Below, piece by piece: positions 23,647 to 36,116 of a stretch of 64,000 nt of DNA (position 1 is its first letter; each line of letters starts with the position of its first letter). Source of the stretch: Flammulina velutipes (Eukaryota > Basidiomycota > Agaricomycetes > Agaricales > Physalacriaceae); assembly GCA_011800155.1 (NCBI GenBank), contig JAALGH010000011.1:930001-994000 (forward strand). Reading direction: 5' to 3'. A program made the translations under genes and the position numbers. The notes under the pieces were generated by a model that saw only the letters and a list, made by a program, of their open reading frames with translations, did no database searches and was not told the origin of the DNA.

Positions 23647-24545
23647 ATGTCTGTCTCCATTCCTCCTCGCATTCTACTCTTAGGCGGTCACGGAAAGGTG
23701 GCCCTCCTTTTGACTCCCCGCCTGCTTTCCCGCGGATGGTCGCTCACAAGTGTCATTCGGGACCCAGCCCAAACGTCTGATATCGAACATGCTGCTGCCA
23801 AAGCCCAAGGTTCCAAAGGCAAACTGGACGTTCTAGTCCATAGCCTCGAAGAAGTTTCCTCCGAATCTGATGCACGCCAGGTCATTGAAAAGGTGAAACC
23901 CAACTGGATTATCTGGAGTGCTGGTAAGTCAAGTCGATATCAATCCTTCTCGGCCACACTAATATCGGTACAGGCGCCGGTGGAAAAGGTGGACCATCTC
24001 GTACACATGCGATCGACAATGTAGCTGCCTGCGCCTTCGCGCGCGCTGCCGCTAGCACACCTAGTGTCACCGCGTTTCTCATGATCTCTGCTATCAACAG
24101 CCGCCGGAGACGCCCCTCATGGTGGACAGACGCTGATTGGGAAACCGTCGAGACAGCGAACAAAGGCGTTTTCCAGGCGTATAGCAAAGCCAAGATTGCT
24201 GCTGACGAATGTTTGACCTCCGTTGCGTATCAACGGAACTCCGCTCGGGACGCTGTGCCCTTCTCTGCTGTTGTGCTGAGGCCTGGAAGGTTGACCGATA
24301 CGGAGGCCACTGGAAAGATCCATCTTGGCAAGACCGCAGGTACAGGTTCCATTCCTCGCGCGGACGTCGCCGATGTTGCTGTATCTCTACTGGAGGAGGT
24401 GCAGAAAGGATGGATTGGGGGATGGGTGGATTTATTGAGTGGTCAGGATGATGTTGACGATGCAGTACAAAAATGGATTTCCAGCGGGGAAGATACTATT
24501 GAGGGAGAAGATGTGGAAGAGATTCGAAAGGTTGCTTCTAATTAA
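23647..24545 (+). CDS. Atypical SDR / NAD(P)-binding epimerase-like protein
   Basis: A 282-aa protein from two exons, 23647-23923 and 23974-24545. The N-terminal Rossmann motif reads LLLGGHGKVALLL. A middle segment, FLMISAINSRR, is followed by AYSKAKIAADECL (the YxxxK active-site position), then VVLRPGRLTD and PRADVADVAVSLLEE. These match the NmrA/HSCARG-like atypical short-chain dehydrogenases related to yeast YMR090W, which bind NAD(P)H; substrates are unknown. Length and motif order are complete. Confidence 0.85.
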
Positions 24546-24779
24546 GGTGTTACTCTCAAAAACCAATGTATTAAATAGTGAAATCTCAACGGTCAAGTAA
24601 TCAAGCCTATCAAGGTGTGGCGCACTTTAATTGTCACATCAAATGTCACGTTCTATGTTACGTTAACGGTCTTTATTCTCTTTCATGGCGGAATTCATAT
24701 CTCTCCCTACTACTCCCACCTTGCTTTGCTTGCCACTCACCAACAGAATACTATCCGATAACAATACTACGCCCAAATC

Positions 24780-27634
24780 ATGAGTTTCAAAGAGTTCAAC
24801 TCGTTGGTCCTCTCCATTGCAAATAACTTACATGCTGTGGGGTGCGTTATATGTTTCGTGTTCTGGCTAGGTACTAAATGACTTTAGTGCACAGAACGAC
24901 TTAGACATACCGCGTATCGTTGTAATTGGGAACCAAAGCGCAGGTATGATAGGCTTTCAAGCTACCATTCGAGGAACCCAACTGAAGCGCGTCTTTCATA
25001 GGCAAATCAAGTGTCGTTGAAGCTATATCCGGAGTACGTGCTCTGCTCGCCTTGAAGTCCTCAACATGCTCACAACATCGTCCCAGATTAGCGTTCCCCG
25101 CGACGCCGGCACATGCACACGTTGTCCTATGGAACTTCGTCTGAAAGAAGACAAAGGGCCATGGCAAGCCCAAGTCTTCATACGACGCGAATACGGCTCC
25201 AACAACCGTCGACTCCAGGAGATCAAAGAACAACCATTTGGACCTCCTGTAAAGAACAAAACTCAGCTGGAGGACGTGTTGAGACGCGCTCAGTTGGCTG
25301 TCTTAAATCCCCTCCTGCCCTTGTCCGCCGCGTTAAACGATACGTTGCATGAAAACAGCTCGAACAGCTTCTCGAGAGATGTCGTCTGCATGGATATCAC
25401 AGGACCCGGACTTCCCGACCTTTCGTTCATTGACTTGCCGGGTTAGTCTCTGTTACGCGATCATTCTTATGTTTGTCCTCACCTTGAAATGATAGGTATC
25501 GTTCAGAATGCCGATACCCCGACTGTCAATCTAGTGGAAGATATGGTGACCAGTTATATTCAAGGCTCTAGTTTAATTCTGGTAGCCCTGCCAATGACGG
25601 GTAAGTTTAGTCCACTGTCGTAGCGCTCTGCTCATGGGATGGCTCTTGCAGATGATATCGAGAATCAGAAAGCCCTTAAACTTGCACACTCTGCCGACCC
25701 AGCGGGTGCGCGAACCATTGGTAAGTTTGGATCTATCTCTACTGGGGATCAAAATGCTCATCATGGGTAGGAGTTCTGACGAAAGCGGACCTGCTTGGCG
25801 ACGGGTCTATCAAGGCCAAGCAGCGGTGGTTAAACATCATCGAAGGCAACTTGCATCAGTTGAAGCAAGGATACTTCTGCACACGCCAGCCAGACGACGC
25901 GGACCGAGACGAACATAAATCTCCAGAACAGGCACGAGAAGCCGAAGCAAAGTTCTTCTTGAACACGGCACCTTGGAACACGTCTAGTGCTAGGAGTAGA
26001 TTTGGCATCGAGAAACTACGAGACGCGCTCAGCGAAAAGCTGATTGACGCCATTGAGCGCTCGTGAGTAAATCTCTAAATTCTGTTTCTGTGGTACTGAT
26101 CGTTCTTGTAGGCTTCCCAAGATCATCCATGACGTTGCGATACAGAAGAAAGAAGCTCAAGACCAACTCGACCTTTTGCCCAAAGAGCTGTCTGGTGATC
26201 CTTCGATATTTATCATCGATATAGTCACGCAATTTAGCAACAAAGTCAACGAGTACATTCGTGGGTCCCCTGAGTTCCCCTCGATGATCCAAGGGAACGC
26301 TGCAGCCTTCAAAGTCTTCAAAGAGGCTATTCAACGCACTGAGCCCGTTTTCAATCCGACCTCGGAGAGGAATCCGTTCACGTTGGGTCAATCCAAGGGC
26401 ATGGACTTGATTGACGTTAGAGAGCATATCAACAAGTTGAGTCCTTTCAGTGTAGTCCACGTCCCGTCTTTAACTCTCTTTTAGGTCGGTTACCCGAGAG
26501 TTGCCTCGTAATGTTCCATATCCTGCCAAGACACTCCTCATTATCCGGTTTCAAGACGCCTGGAAGTTGGCGGCGCAGATTTGCGTTGAGGCCGTGCTCC
26601 AAAATGTCCTGAATATCGTACTGTCCTGTTTGAAGAGGCCTGAAATCACTCGCTTCAAGAGCTTATATGATTTCCTTGTGTATGTCACATTCTAATATCG
26701 GCATACGATGCTAACGAGATGACTCAAGGTCGTCTTTAACAGAAATCACGAAAGATTGCTTCCAGAAAGCTCGTCCTTTCTTTAATCACGAACTCGAACG
26801 AGAGCTCGTGCCCTACACCCAAACCACGGATAACTTGGAGAAAGCGACAGAGGAGTGGTTCACGAAGTACAAAGGCATGCGTGCAGAGGCTCTGAAGGCA
26901 CCTCAAGCAGCTCGGACTCCACAACCCATCCCGAACCCAAATGGTAAATCCCAATGCCTATCCTACTTTGCCTCCTCTGATCATCTGCGTAGCTAGCAAT
27001 GTATCGTTCAGTGCCCCAACGGCATTCAACTTTGCCCGGGCCCAACCGAGTTCATCCAGCGCATCTCCGTCGAACCCAGTGCCCACTGTAGCTAACGCTA
27101 GCCCTGCGCCAAATTCTCCTGCATCACCGTTTGGTGCTCAGCGTGTCGTGCCGATTTGGGATCGACCCCAATCGGATAAACCAGCAGAAAAAGTCAACGA
27201 GTTATTGGCGAAACTTGCTGAACTTGGATATACTGGGCTTAAAGTGGGGGACCTGGATAGATTGCGGTCGGTGGATGAGTATGAGGAGGAGTTGAAGGTG
27301 ATGGCGGAGGTGAGGGGCTACTTCCAGGTGTCGTATAACGTGAGTTTTTTTGTTTTCATCGTAGTCATGCATATGAGCTTACCATTATACATTACAGCGA
27401 GTTATCGATACTCTGCCTACGACGGTAGACTTGCGCTTCGTCAAGGTACTTGGGAGGGTTCTCCAGTCGAGGTTGTTCGCCAAGTTCGGGCTGGGGTCTG
27501 ACAAGGCGAATAAGATATGTGGGGCATATCTTGTGGAGGAGCCTGCTGTTGCGACTAAGCGGTGGGAGCTCACTACCAAGATTGCGAGATTGGAGAAAGC
27601 GCAGGACGAGCTGCGTCGCTTTAGATCTCATTGA
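24780..27634 (+). CDS. Dynamin/Mx-like large GTPase
   Basis: A 762-aa protein from twelve exons between 24780-24841 and 27398-27634, all phase-consistent. The GTPase domain has G1 GNQSAGKSS (residues 35-43), the G3 DLPG (166-169), and the G4 TKAD (230-233). An RDAGTCTRCP segment supplies the switch-1 Thr as in Mx and dynamin proteins. A dynamin stalk follows (about residues 320-560). A Pro/Ala/Ser-rich linker spans about 580-640, and a C-terminal GED-like helical segment ends the protein. No PH domain and no transmembrane segment are seen, so it is closer to Mx/DRP types than classical dynamin. Many agaricomycetes have several such genes of unknown role. It is predicted to self-assemble on membranes; the target is unknown. 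Confidence 0.9.
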
Positions 27635-28056
27635 CTCAACCATGTAGACCTACTTGGATAGTGTATATAGATGTCAGTACTAATTAGTGTTTTTGTAAAC
27701 CCAGAGGCGAATTGGATACTTTGAAGTTTTCATTGCGAACGTACCATTGCTTAGTTTTTCTATCCGCTTATAACACATCAAGGTAGATTCATCTTTCGGG
27801 TTCTATGTGTGCGCCACGTTCAAATGTTTTAGCCAGAATCACGATCGTCCAAATATCATACATTTACGACCTCGCTGGCTACTCAGCCCAAATAAATCCT
27901 ACACTACTAACCTACTCTAAGCAAACGAAAGCAAGAATAATCTAGCTATATACATCAAAATAAAAAGCTGCAAGTACAATATTTAGTAGCAATAGACCCC
28001 CCAATTCCTCCCTATAATATATTACGCTGAAGACGAAAGTAAGTAACAAGTCAAAG
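27635..28056. other. Intergenic, convergent
   Basis: AT-rich stretch between two convergent genes, presumably both 3' untranslated regions. No gene seen. Confidence 0.5.
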
Positions 28057-30637
28057 TCAGAGTCCACCAATACTCTCTGATCCAATGTCATATAAACTGA
28101 GCGCATCCATATCCTCCAGATGCAGCTCATGCTCCGGCCTGAGATTCAAGCTCCGGACACTCTCCCCGTCACTCAGAAGCGAGAGATTCGCAGTGGAAAG
28201 GCTCGTCGACACAGGTCTCCGCGGACGAGCCGTCGTCCACGTCGGGTCATCGTCTCCGCCTCCGTCTCGCGTCGTCGTCCAGTTCACATCCTCCTGCTCC
28301 TGCCACCGATCCCGCTCCCACTCGTCCGCCAGGAGCATGCTCATATTCGGTGGCGGCGCAGGAAAGACCGAGGAAGCCGTCGAGTACCGCTTCGAATTGG
28401 AGCTGGCAAGGGGCGGAGCGAATACACGACCACTTCGCGCGGGAGAGGGAGGGGTCTGCACACGGCCATGGCCCAGCATCTCCCCGATCTCCCTCCTCAA
28501 ATCATCCACCACGCTCCTCAACACGGCGTTCTCCTCTTCCAACTCTCCGATCCTCTCCTCAACTTCTCCCTCCCTATCCATCGCCATCAATTCATCCTCC
28601 CTCTCCTTCACTATATCCATCAGCTTATCCCGCTCCCGTTCCACGTTATCGAGTCGTTCCCTCAACTCGACATTCTCCTCTCGCAACACTCTCGTCGTCC
28701 GTTGCGAGTCACTCAGTGCACCAAGAAGCGCACTCATCTCCATCGCATGCTTCGCAGTCTGGTCATCCTCCCAGCCACCAAACCCAGCCACACTCGTAGG
28801 CGCCGTCGACGCGCTCCGCGGACTCTCCGCCATGGAGGACGGGCTCCTCCGCGACGAAGACATCCTCGACGCGCTCCTATCGCTCCTCAATGACCCAAAC
28901 CGGTTCAGAGCCCCAAATCTCTGCGTAGAGTCCGGAGTGGTGTATTTGTCTGCATGCGGAGGCGTCATGTACCGTGCATCCCCGACAGAGCCTCGACGGG
29001 GGTGGTACGGCTTTTGCGGAGGCGTGTCGTCTAGAAGACCAGCAGCTTTGAAGGCCTTTGCTGTGCGTGGTCCCAGCCATTCTACAGAGCCGGGGGAAGA
29101 CATGCTGGTTGTAGGACGTATGGGTGCAGAAGCGCTCAAGCTGCGCTTCCGCGAACGAGCTCCGCTATTGTGAATATCGAGGGTAGGTCGAATGGCAGAT
29201 GCTCGGGGAGGGATGAAGGATGTGGGGGGCGTTTGGGTGGGATCAACGGCAGGGAGAAGAGGTTCCCCTCCATAAGACATCTTGCGAGTGGGATGAGGTC
29301 TCGAAGGAATCGCCGTTGGTCGTAACGGTGATAAGGGAGGACGGGAACCTGGAGATCGGCGACCAGTAGTGCTACCTGGGGAGCCCGTTCTGAGACTAGG
29401 TGAAGGTTCTCGAGGGGGCGGCGTGGCCGTCGACCTGGGTCGTAGGCGTGGTAATGACGATTGCTGAGGTCGTCGAGCTAATAGCACAGGCGGTGCTGGC
29501 CTAGTCGTAAGGTTGTTCGGGCTCAGAAGAGCGGCAATGTCGGGGTTAACGCCGTCCATGTCAACTGTGACATCAGCACTGAAACTAGTTTCCTCCGTAT
29601 CGTTAGGTCCCCAGCCAGGTGTTGAGCCCATGGCGTCTCGCACTATCATCAGAACATCAGTAAGTGCTGCAGGAAAGGAAGTAACACTTACCTTGGGCAT
29701 CTAATTGCGATGTGGAGAGATCGAGATGACTTTCATCGAGAGGACTGTCATCAACGGGACTGGCTACCGCACTAGAGTCCGCTTCTGATGATTTACTCGA
29801 AGGGGAGGGGATATGCTTGGAGAGAGAGACGCCCGAAGTATCGACCTCGATGATTGTAGAAAGATCCGGGCCAGGTGAAGGAGGTAAAACAGGAGGCAGC
29901 GGACTGGAGATTGTGATTGGAGGCGTGGATGGAAGGCTAAGTGACGAAGAGTCTACCAGCGTCGATAGCATTTCTGGAGAGCATGTCAGAAAAGGGAGTG
30001 CTAGCTCTGAAGATGATAACTACGCACTGAGAGACGGAGGTAATGGGGAAGGTGGGGCGCTGGGGCTGTTTGAAACGGATGAAGACAACGTGGATGCTGG
30101 CGGTAGTGATTCTGGAAAGGAGACCGATGAGAAGACAAGTTTCGTAAGGTCACAAGGAAGCTTACCGCGTCTTGGTTCGTTTGGCTTCTTTGGTAACGGC
30201 TTCTCTTGGTCCAAAGTAGTCAATGAGATACTTCTTCTCACTGATTCCGTAAATGTTGGCTCTCGTTTCCTGTCAATCGCAATGACTGGAGGAAGAAAGC
30301 TGGGAGGAAGGCTCCGGTCTTGGACTGAGCTCTTCCTCCCGGGGGTGAAAGGGCCCTGCCTATCTTGTGAAAAAGAGTTTGACCTGTCCGACTCGATGTT
30401 GAGAGACAATTTCCGGCCGGATTTGTTGTGAATGCTTTTGGGTTCTCGTCCTTGGCCCGGACCGAATGGTAGCAAAGCACGCAGTGATTTGAAAGACCGG
30501 GAAGACGACGAAGACGACCCGGACGGTGTCAACGATTGCGACGAGCCTGGGGAGGATATGAAGGATGGCGTTCCGAACGACAACGAGGATCTCGAAGCGG
30601 AGGGAATGCGAGTGGGAGTTTGTCCAATGGATGCCAT
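28057..30637 (-). CDS. Serine/proline-rich coiled-coil protein, 805 aa
   Basis: Four exons: 30166-30637, 30028-30111, 29692-29973 and 28057-29636. The first 550 residues are Ser/Pro/Thr-rich and probably disordered, with basic clusters such as RKSSVQDR and GRRSPGSRPPLSP. A clear coiled coil follows, with heptads running through VLREENVELRERLDNVERER and EERIGELEEENAVLRSVVD. A short tail ends near LSLYDIGSESIGGL. No catalytic domain and no membrane segment. The architecture suggests a scaffold or cytoskeleton-associated protein, but I do not recognise the family. The ATG at 30637 is the first in frame. Confidence 0.75.
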
Positions 30638-31335
30638 AGTTTGTTGAGCTTTCGAGCAAAATTCGTAGAGACTGTTGTGTTTGAGGTAAACGAGGGTTTA
30701 AGTAGCAAGACGGTTGTAGCGTGTAGTCTGCGTTGTGCACAGTCGATAGCGATAAGTGAATGGGCTCGGTAGCCGTTGTAGTTGCCCTCAAGGCATTTGC
30801 TAGTAGGCAATATCGGAATTTCCTCTGGACGTCGTTGGTGATGGTGGTCAAAAGGAAAGTTGTGATCACCCTGGCTACCCCTTGACATTTCCTGAATGTC
30901 GGATTCAATTCGGGGTATTGTCCGACGAATACTTGCCTTCCATTCAACGTCCAACGCGCAATTCACAAATGCTTAGCTTGATTAGATTTCGAACCATGAT
31001 CTTATGATGCAGTCGAGATGACCGGTAACGTTAATAACACGAACCTAGGTGATAATGAGCTCATAACTCATGGTAGCAACAGCCAGCAAGCCTCAATACT
31101 CGGCAATAGATCAAGCTAACAGTTGCACACTCATACTACACCGATACCAGTTTGAACAAGGAAAATGCTAGGAGAGGTCGGTGTCCCGATAGTAGAAAGC
31201 GGCTTGTAGTCAATGTCTGTAAACAGTGTAGAACTGGCATCCCAAAAGCCATCCAATTCCCAGAAAGAAGATAAGCGATTTACAGGTTACTATAGACCAT
31301 TGGCGTCACACAAACGTCGTTGCCTAAGTACTGCG
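30638..31335. other. Intergenic
   Basis: About 700 bases: 5' region of the coiled-coil gene and 3' flank of the F-box gene, both on the minus strand. Short ORFs only. Confidence 0.5.
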
Positions 31336-32167
31336 TCAAGGGCGGGAAAATATATGAGCTGCAGCACCCACCTCTGCTTTGGAAGCATTCCGCTTCTTCT
31401 CCGCAGTCGCCCAAATCGTATCCTCTTTCCAAGAGTTAATGGCATTGTAGTTGATCTCGCCTCGACACATCAACACAACACGATCGTCCTCAGCCCATTC
31501 TCCCTCCTCCAGTTTGTCGACCGGATAATAAAACAACACGTACAAGAGCTCGATATTCTCCCTCAGCAAGGTTGGCACGAAACTATAGTCGGCTTTACCA
31601 GGATAATCGAGGAATCCCACATGGGTGACATTCGGGTGAATGGAGATGTCAATATCGAACAGGGGTTCGAGGACGACGAACTCGAGTCTGGTGAGGTTCG
31701 GAAGGGGTGGGATATCCTTGGCTTGCCAGTGGGTGGCGGAGATGCTGAGGGTACGGAGGTGCTGAAATGTGTGTATTATGCTGTGAGCTGCCGGGCAGGG
31801 ACTCCAGCATGCCAACGCTGTTATGTTTGGGCAGGAGCGCAAGAACGCCACCGACTGGTCATGAGGGGCATGGTATGTGAGGCATAGTCGCTGGACGCCG
31901 CGAGGAGGTTTAGCACGCTTGAAAACGTTGCAGTCGACAGGAGGGTCCGTTATGTTATTGTTAAAGTGGGTTCCGATAACGATGCATGAGTATAGAATGG
32001 GTTCCAGCCTAAAGGGCGGTTTAGACATGGGCAGGTAAGATATACTCATATGCATACCAATAATTGACTCTTCGTGCTACACGCATGAGTTTGGGGATGT
32101 CCTTTGGATGAGCTCGGGCGCAGTGTTCGAATATTTGAGCTTCGATTTCCAGTGGTAACGAAGGCAT
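31336..32167 (-). CDS. F-box-like protein
   Basis: A 260-aa protein from two exons, 32058-32167 and 31336-32008, joined by a 49-nt intron. The N-terminus MPSLPLEIEAQIFEHCA then RAHPKDIPKLMRVARRVNYW is a typical basidiomycete F-box. The rest contains leucine-rich stretches, such as FLRSCPNITALAC, HLRTLSISATHW and LPNLTRLEFV, as in F-box/LRR-like substrate receptors of SCF ubiquitin ligases. Such genes are numerous in agaricomycetes. The substrate is unknown. Confidence 0.8.
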
Positions 32168-32881
32168 TGTCAAGAACTTTGTTAGACGTGGGGAATGGGG
32201 AACGATGCAGACAGGTGCGTCCCTGCGTTAAATGCAGTCCACGTGGCAAGCCGGCGGCTCGTTGTTCGCGTCCGCCAGTGAGGCTCGCGTTTGAAAGACG
32301 ACGTGGAGAATGTACTGGGATTGTCGAATGGACGTACAACCGACGCGGTAGATGGGATATGGTCAACGACGATCGATGAATAATATAGCACCTTTGTGCG
32401 CTTTCTTCATTCTTCATTCATGATCAGTTATATCCTTGAGTTGGCATGGAGGGAGAAACGTACGAATGAACGCAGTCTCGAAGACGAGCGCAAACGTAGA
32501 CCTTAAACTGACGATGTATTTCCGTACTCGATGGACATTGCACCTTGAAGATAAGTGTTGCGCCACATTGAAAGTTGAATGAATGCAAGAGAACGTCTTG
32601 GACGATGGTGGATGGACGAGGACAAGAAGCAAGAGACAGAGGATGGCGATGTATAGCGATCAAATGACGTCTTCAATCAAACCCTAACCTCGATTTCGGC
32701 GCCACACTTGGAGAAGGCAAACCAACAAGCGGTGGGGTGTGAAACTGCAAAGAGGCAACACTCAAGTCATATATGAGTAAGTCTATATCTCAGACATAAG
32801 AAAACTTCCTCCCTTGCATTTGATTAATCGACGCGGAGGTAAATATGTATAGCCTGCATTCTCCGGACACCACCAACGCAA
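32168..32881. other. Intergenic, divergent
   Basis: About 710 bases between the divergent F-box and SRPK-like genes; holds both promoters. No gene seen. Confidence 0.5.
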
Positions 32882-34579
32882 ATGTTTCTTAACCTGTTAC
32901 ATTCGTCTTCAGTTTTGAGGCCTACGTCTTACCTTCGCCCCTATTTTTCTTGTCGAAGATCTCTACTTCCGTTGTCAAGGACTTCATTCATGCCATCCCA
33001 GCGCGAACTTCACTTCGTGCGAGCTGTCGACACTGTCATGGCCCCAGACGCTGTGGATGCTCTCCAAAATGGCCTTGACATTGACGAGGAACCCTTCATG
33101 CTCAGCGTATCATATGGGCCATTCGGCTACTTTCCTATGACCTTAGGCGAAAAGCTCCCCCAGGACTACCAAATCCTTCGTAAACTTGGTTGGGCACGTA
33201 ACTCGAGCGTATGGCTTGCGGAGAATTCAGTGTATGTTCATCTATCTCTGAAAGGTTCTCGTTTCTCAAATAAATGAAGGTCTCATCGATATGCGGCAAT
33301 CAAGATTTCAACCGTCAACGCGACCAACTGTCTCGCCTACAAAGTATACCACGAACACAAAGTCTACGTCCTCTTGAAAAATAACGCATCAGATCTACAT
33401 CCTGGTCGTGCGCATTGCATAAAATGCATCTGTATGTTTTTGGTGAATAGCGTCCGTTTTTTATGCATGCTTCGCCACACCCGTATACGGATCGACTATC
33501 GGCGCCCTCCTTGAGTCACAACCTCAACGGCGATTCGACCTTAGGACGACCAAAAAGATCATCAAACAAGCACTCCTTGGCTTGGATTATTTGCACATCG
33601 TGATTAATGTGGTTCACGGAGGTCTGTACTGACAGTGTTCGCATTTGTTGCACACGGTGCTCATTTAGTACCTCAGATATAAAGCCAGAGAGCTTACTTG
33701 TCGACATCGATATCGACAACAATTTGGATGTCCTATCGAAATACCTGAGTCTAATCCGGCATCGACGTATCCTCCTCGCATCAACGCCACTTTATGGCCC
33801 GAGCCCATGGTCACTGTTAGGTTGCAGCCGTTACCGAATTTTGGCCTTCATCCCTCGCTTCATAACATCAACAGCATCTTGTGTGACTATGGTGGCGGTG
33901 AGTTACCCCAATCTCACACCTTACGCATTTCGAACCAAATCGTCAATAGCGGTCCCTACCAGCGACATAACGCCAGATACTGCAATCTGCGGTCCCGCCG
34001 AATATCGGGCTCCTGAGCTAACACTCGGTCATGAATGGTCTACAGGGGTTGATATCTGGAGCGTAGGATGCATGGTACGAGCCATACAATTTCCCAACCT
34101 GTGTGGCGACTGAAATGATCCTAGGCCTTTCAATTTCTGACAGGAACTTCCCTTTTTGACTACGAGGCTGATGGCGCACAAAACCTAGCATATATCACCG
34201 AGCTCATTGACCCGTTCCCTCCAACATTCCTGAGTAGGTGCGCTCAACGAGGAGAATACTTTGATGAGGATAGTACGTTATCTTTAGTACTAATTGCGAT
34301 TCCGGGTATGCTCACAAGCTCACGCACAAAGATAACATTCTCAAAGCTTCCAATCGTCGAGGAAGCCTTGAAGAAAGAATCGAGTCTTTGAAGGCGACAG
34401 GGATGGGTGATGCAGATATTCGAGCAACATGCGCATTCTTGCGACGCTGTTTGACCATTGACCCATCAGACAGGGTGACTGCGTCGCAGCTGCTGGCAGA
34501 TGAATGGCTCGAACCTGCGGTCCATCCATCTGTCGTTTCCCCCATAGAAAACTCTCCTCTCACGTCAGAGGGTACATAA
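32882..34579 (+). CDS. SRPK-like protein kinase with two frame breaks
   Basis: Starts 32882-33231 (or at the internal ATG 32991), then exon 2 from 33280. Kinase marks in order: GEKLPQDYQILRKLGWARNS, RYAAIKIS (ATP Lys), ALLGLDYLHIVINVVHGDIK (HGD in place of HRD), PLPNFGLHPSL, CDYGGAVP (DYG for DFG), then CGPAEYRAPELTLGHEW and VDIWSVGCMAFQFLTGTSLF. These follow the SRPK layout for SR-protein kinases. Near 33450 the frame shifts between FLVNS and VFYACFATPVYGS. Near 33746 a missing base separates LSKYL from ESNPASTYPPRIN. Neither place has room for an intron. It is either a recent pseudogene or the sequence has errors; elsewhere the splice sites are intact. The first 36 residues before the second ATG are Arg/Ser-rich and could be a mitochondrial leader or untranslated. 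Confidence 0.65.
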
Positions 34580-34832
34580 GTGACATTTTTTGTATTATAA
34601 CGTTTAGACTTAACCCTACTCACTCTTCTAATATCTTTCTATTACTCTTTCTTCAAGTTCCCTCAGCTGGTCTTGAATGTGGCGTCTGAGGACACCAAGA
34701 TAAGTTTCATGGTTGTTTACGGGTTTATGGCGCCATGCTACAAATACGAGGAGTGTGTGACCGACAAGCGGTGGGTGTCAGACCTTTCTTCGATAAGAAA
34801 GTAAGAAGAATGGCCATTCATTCAACACTTTT

Positions 34833-35806
34833 CTACAATTCAAACTGTGTAGCGGAATCAAAATCGAAGACTCCTTCAACAAATAATCCAACCGTCCACG
34901 GAGACACAGCTGGGAACTCCCTCCCATTGCCTACCTCCTTGCCGCCACTCAAAGTTGCCTTCAGCTTGCAGACGGACGAGCTACCGGACATTGTAGGCTT
35001 CAGGAAGAACCATTTATCTGTCGCTATTTCTCCCTCCCCTTTACCTTTAGGCAAAGGAGGCTGTACCAACCCCATAAGATCCCCAAGCATAGCCTGCCGA
35101 CTAGGACTCAGATCGACGCGCAGGCGAGATAGAATTGGGATGGGAGCCACTTCTACGCTGAAGAAGGGTGTCTCCGGGCTATCGGGGGAGCTGACTTTCA
35201 GAGTCCAGGTAGACGTGACGCTATCTTGTGTGTACGAGAACGACGCGACTTGTTCTGGAAGACGTAAAGATATCAGCTTTCCGAACCAATGGAGACGTAC
35301 AAAATCGACGTACTGGGTATATTCCAATTTCTTCGACCGTTCTCGGTGGATTCTTTGCTAGAGACGTATATTCTCGTAATCCGATAGGCCTTCGTTCCGT
35401 CTGGGTATTGCCAACGACCAGGCGTGTAAACGAGTTCGTCGTCTACAGGAAACTAGGTTTCGGATTTATATCAATCAAGATTGTCGACTTACATGGGCCT
35501 AGTAGAAACTGGTTAGGTCGGGGACAGAGTTAATGAGGTGGGATGCTCACCGACTGGGGAATCACTGTATGAAACGATCTATATCCGTTGTCAGTTCACG
35601 CAGCCTGTAGAGCAATACAATCTACACACCATGACTATACCCGGCCCACCGATGAACTTGCCACCTCCAGCAAGAGTATCCGCTTGCCAATCAACAGCCC
35701 ATCCAGAGGGAAAGTTGACGCCATTATTCGTTGACAACGGCGAAACAAGGAACGTCCAGGACTTGAACGTTAGCGCCCACGGCCTATCCTCGTTTAAGCA
35801 GTACTT
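34833..35806 (-). CDS. Acetoacetate-decarboxylase-like protein, 5' end unresolved
   Basis: Exons 35630 to about 35806, 35551-35578 (28 nt), 35314-35442 and 34833-35254. The order of conserved pieces is EDRPWALTF, then GGPGIVM, SYSDSPVGDDELVYTPG, RITRIYVSSKEST and GRRNWNIPK. This matches fungal proteins of the acetoacetate decarboxylase-like superfamily, where the SDSPVGPYDEL region is the family signature. Whether it decarboxylates is unknown; many fungal members lack the Schiff-base Lys. I could not place the first coding exon: an ATG near 35873 begins an ORF that ends too soon and does not splice in phase. Confidence 0.65.
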
Positions 35807-36116
35807 CACGCGTTGAGGATGGGATCGCGCTCACGCTGGTGCAATAGCGATACCGCTTTCTGAGACTGCAGCCATGAGCTGGCGAAAAGCGTAAGTTGAA
35901 GGATGGACGTTGATAATGATGGTAAAATTCTAAGGATTTAAAGAAGCTCCCCCCCGCATGTCAGGTGCGTCGGTAAGACGGATATTGGGCGGACCTGATG
36001 ATGCTAGACCCTGCTAAGCCGAGCTATCATGATATGTGTGCATGCTGCATTGGGTTTGAGACACAAGCATGATTCCAAAGAATAGCCTTCTTACAGTACG
36101 CATCAAAGCGCGTCGT

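Noticed and set aside
28085..29173. A 362-codon plus-strand ORF
   Set aside because: It is antisense to the Ser-rich coiled-coil gene, whose exons splice in phase; composition mirrors that gene.
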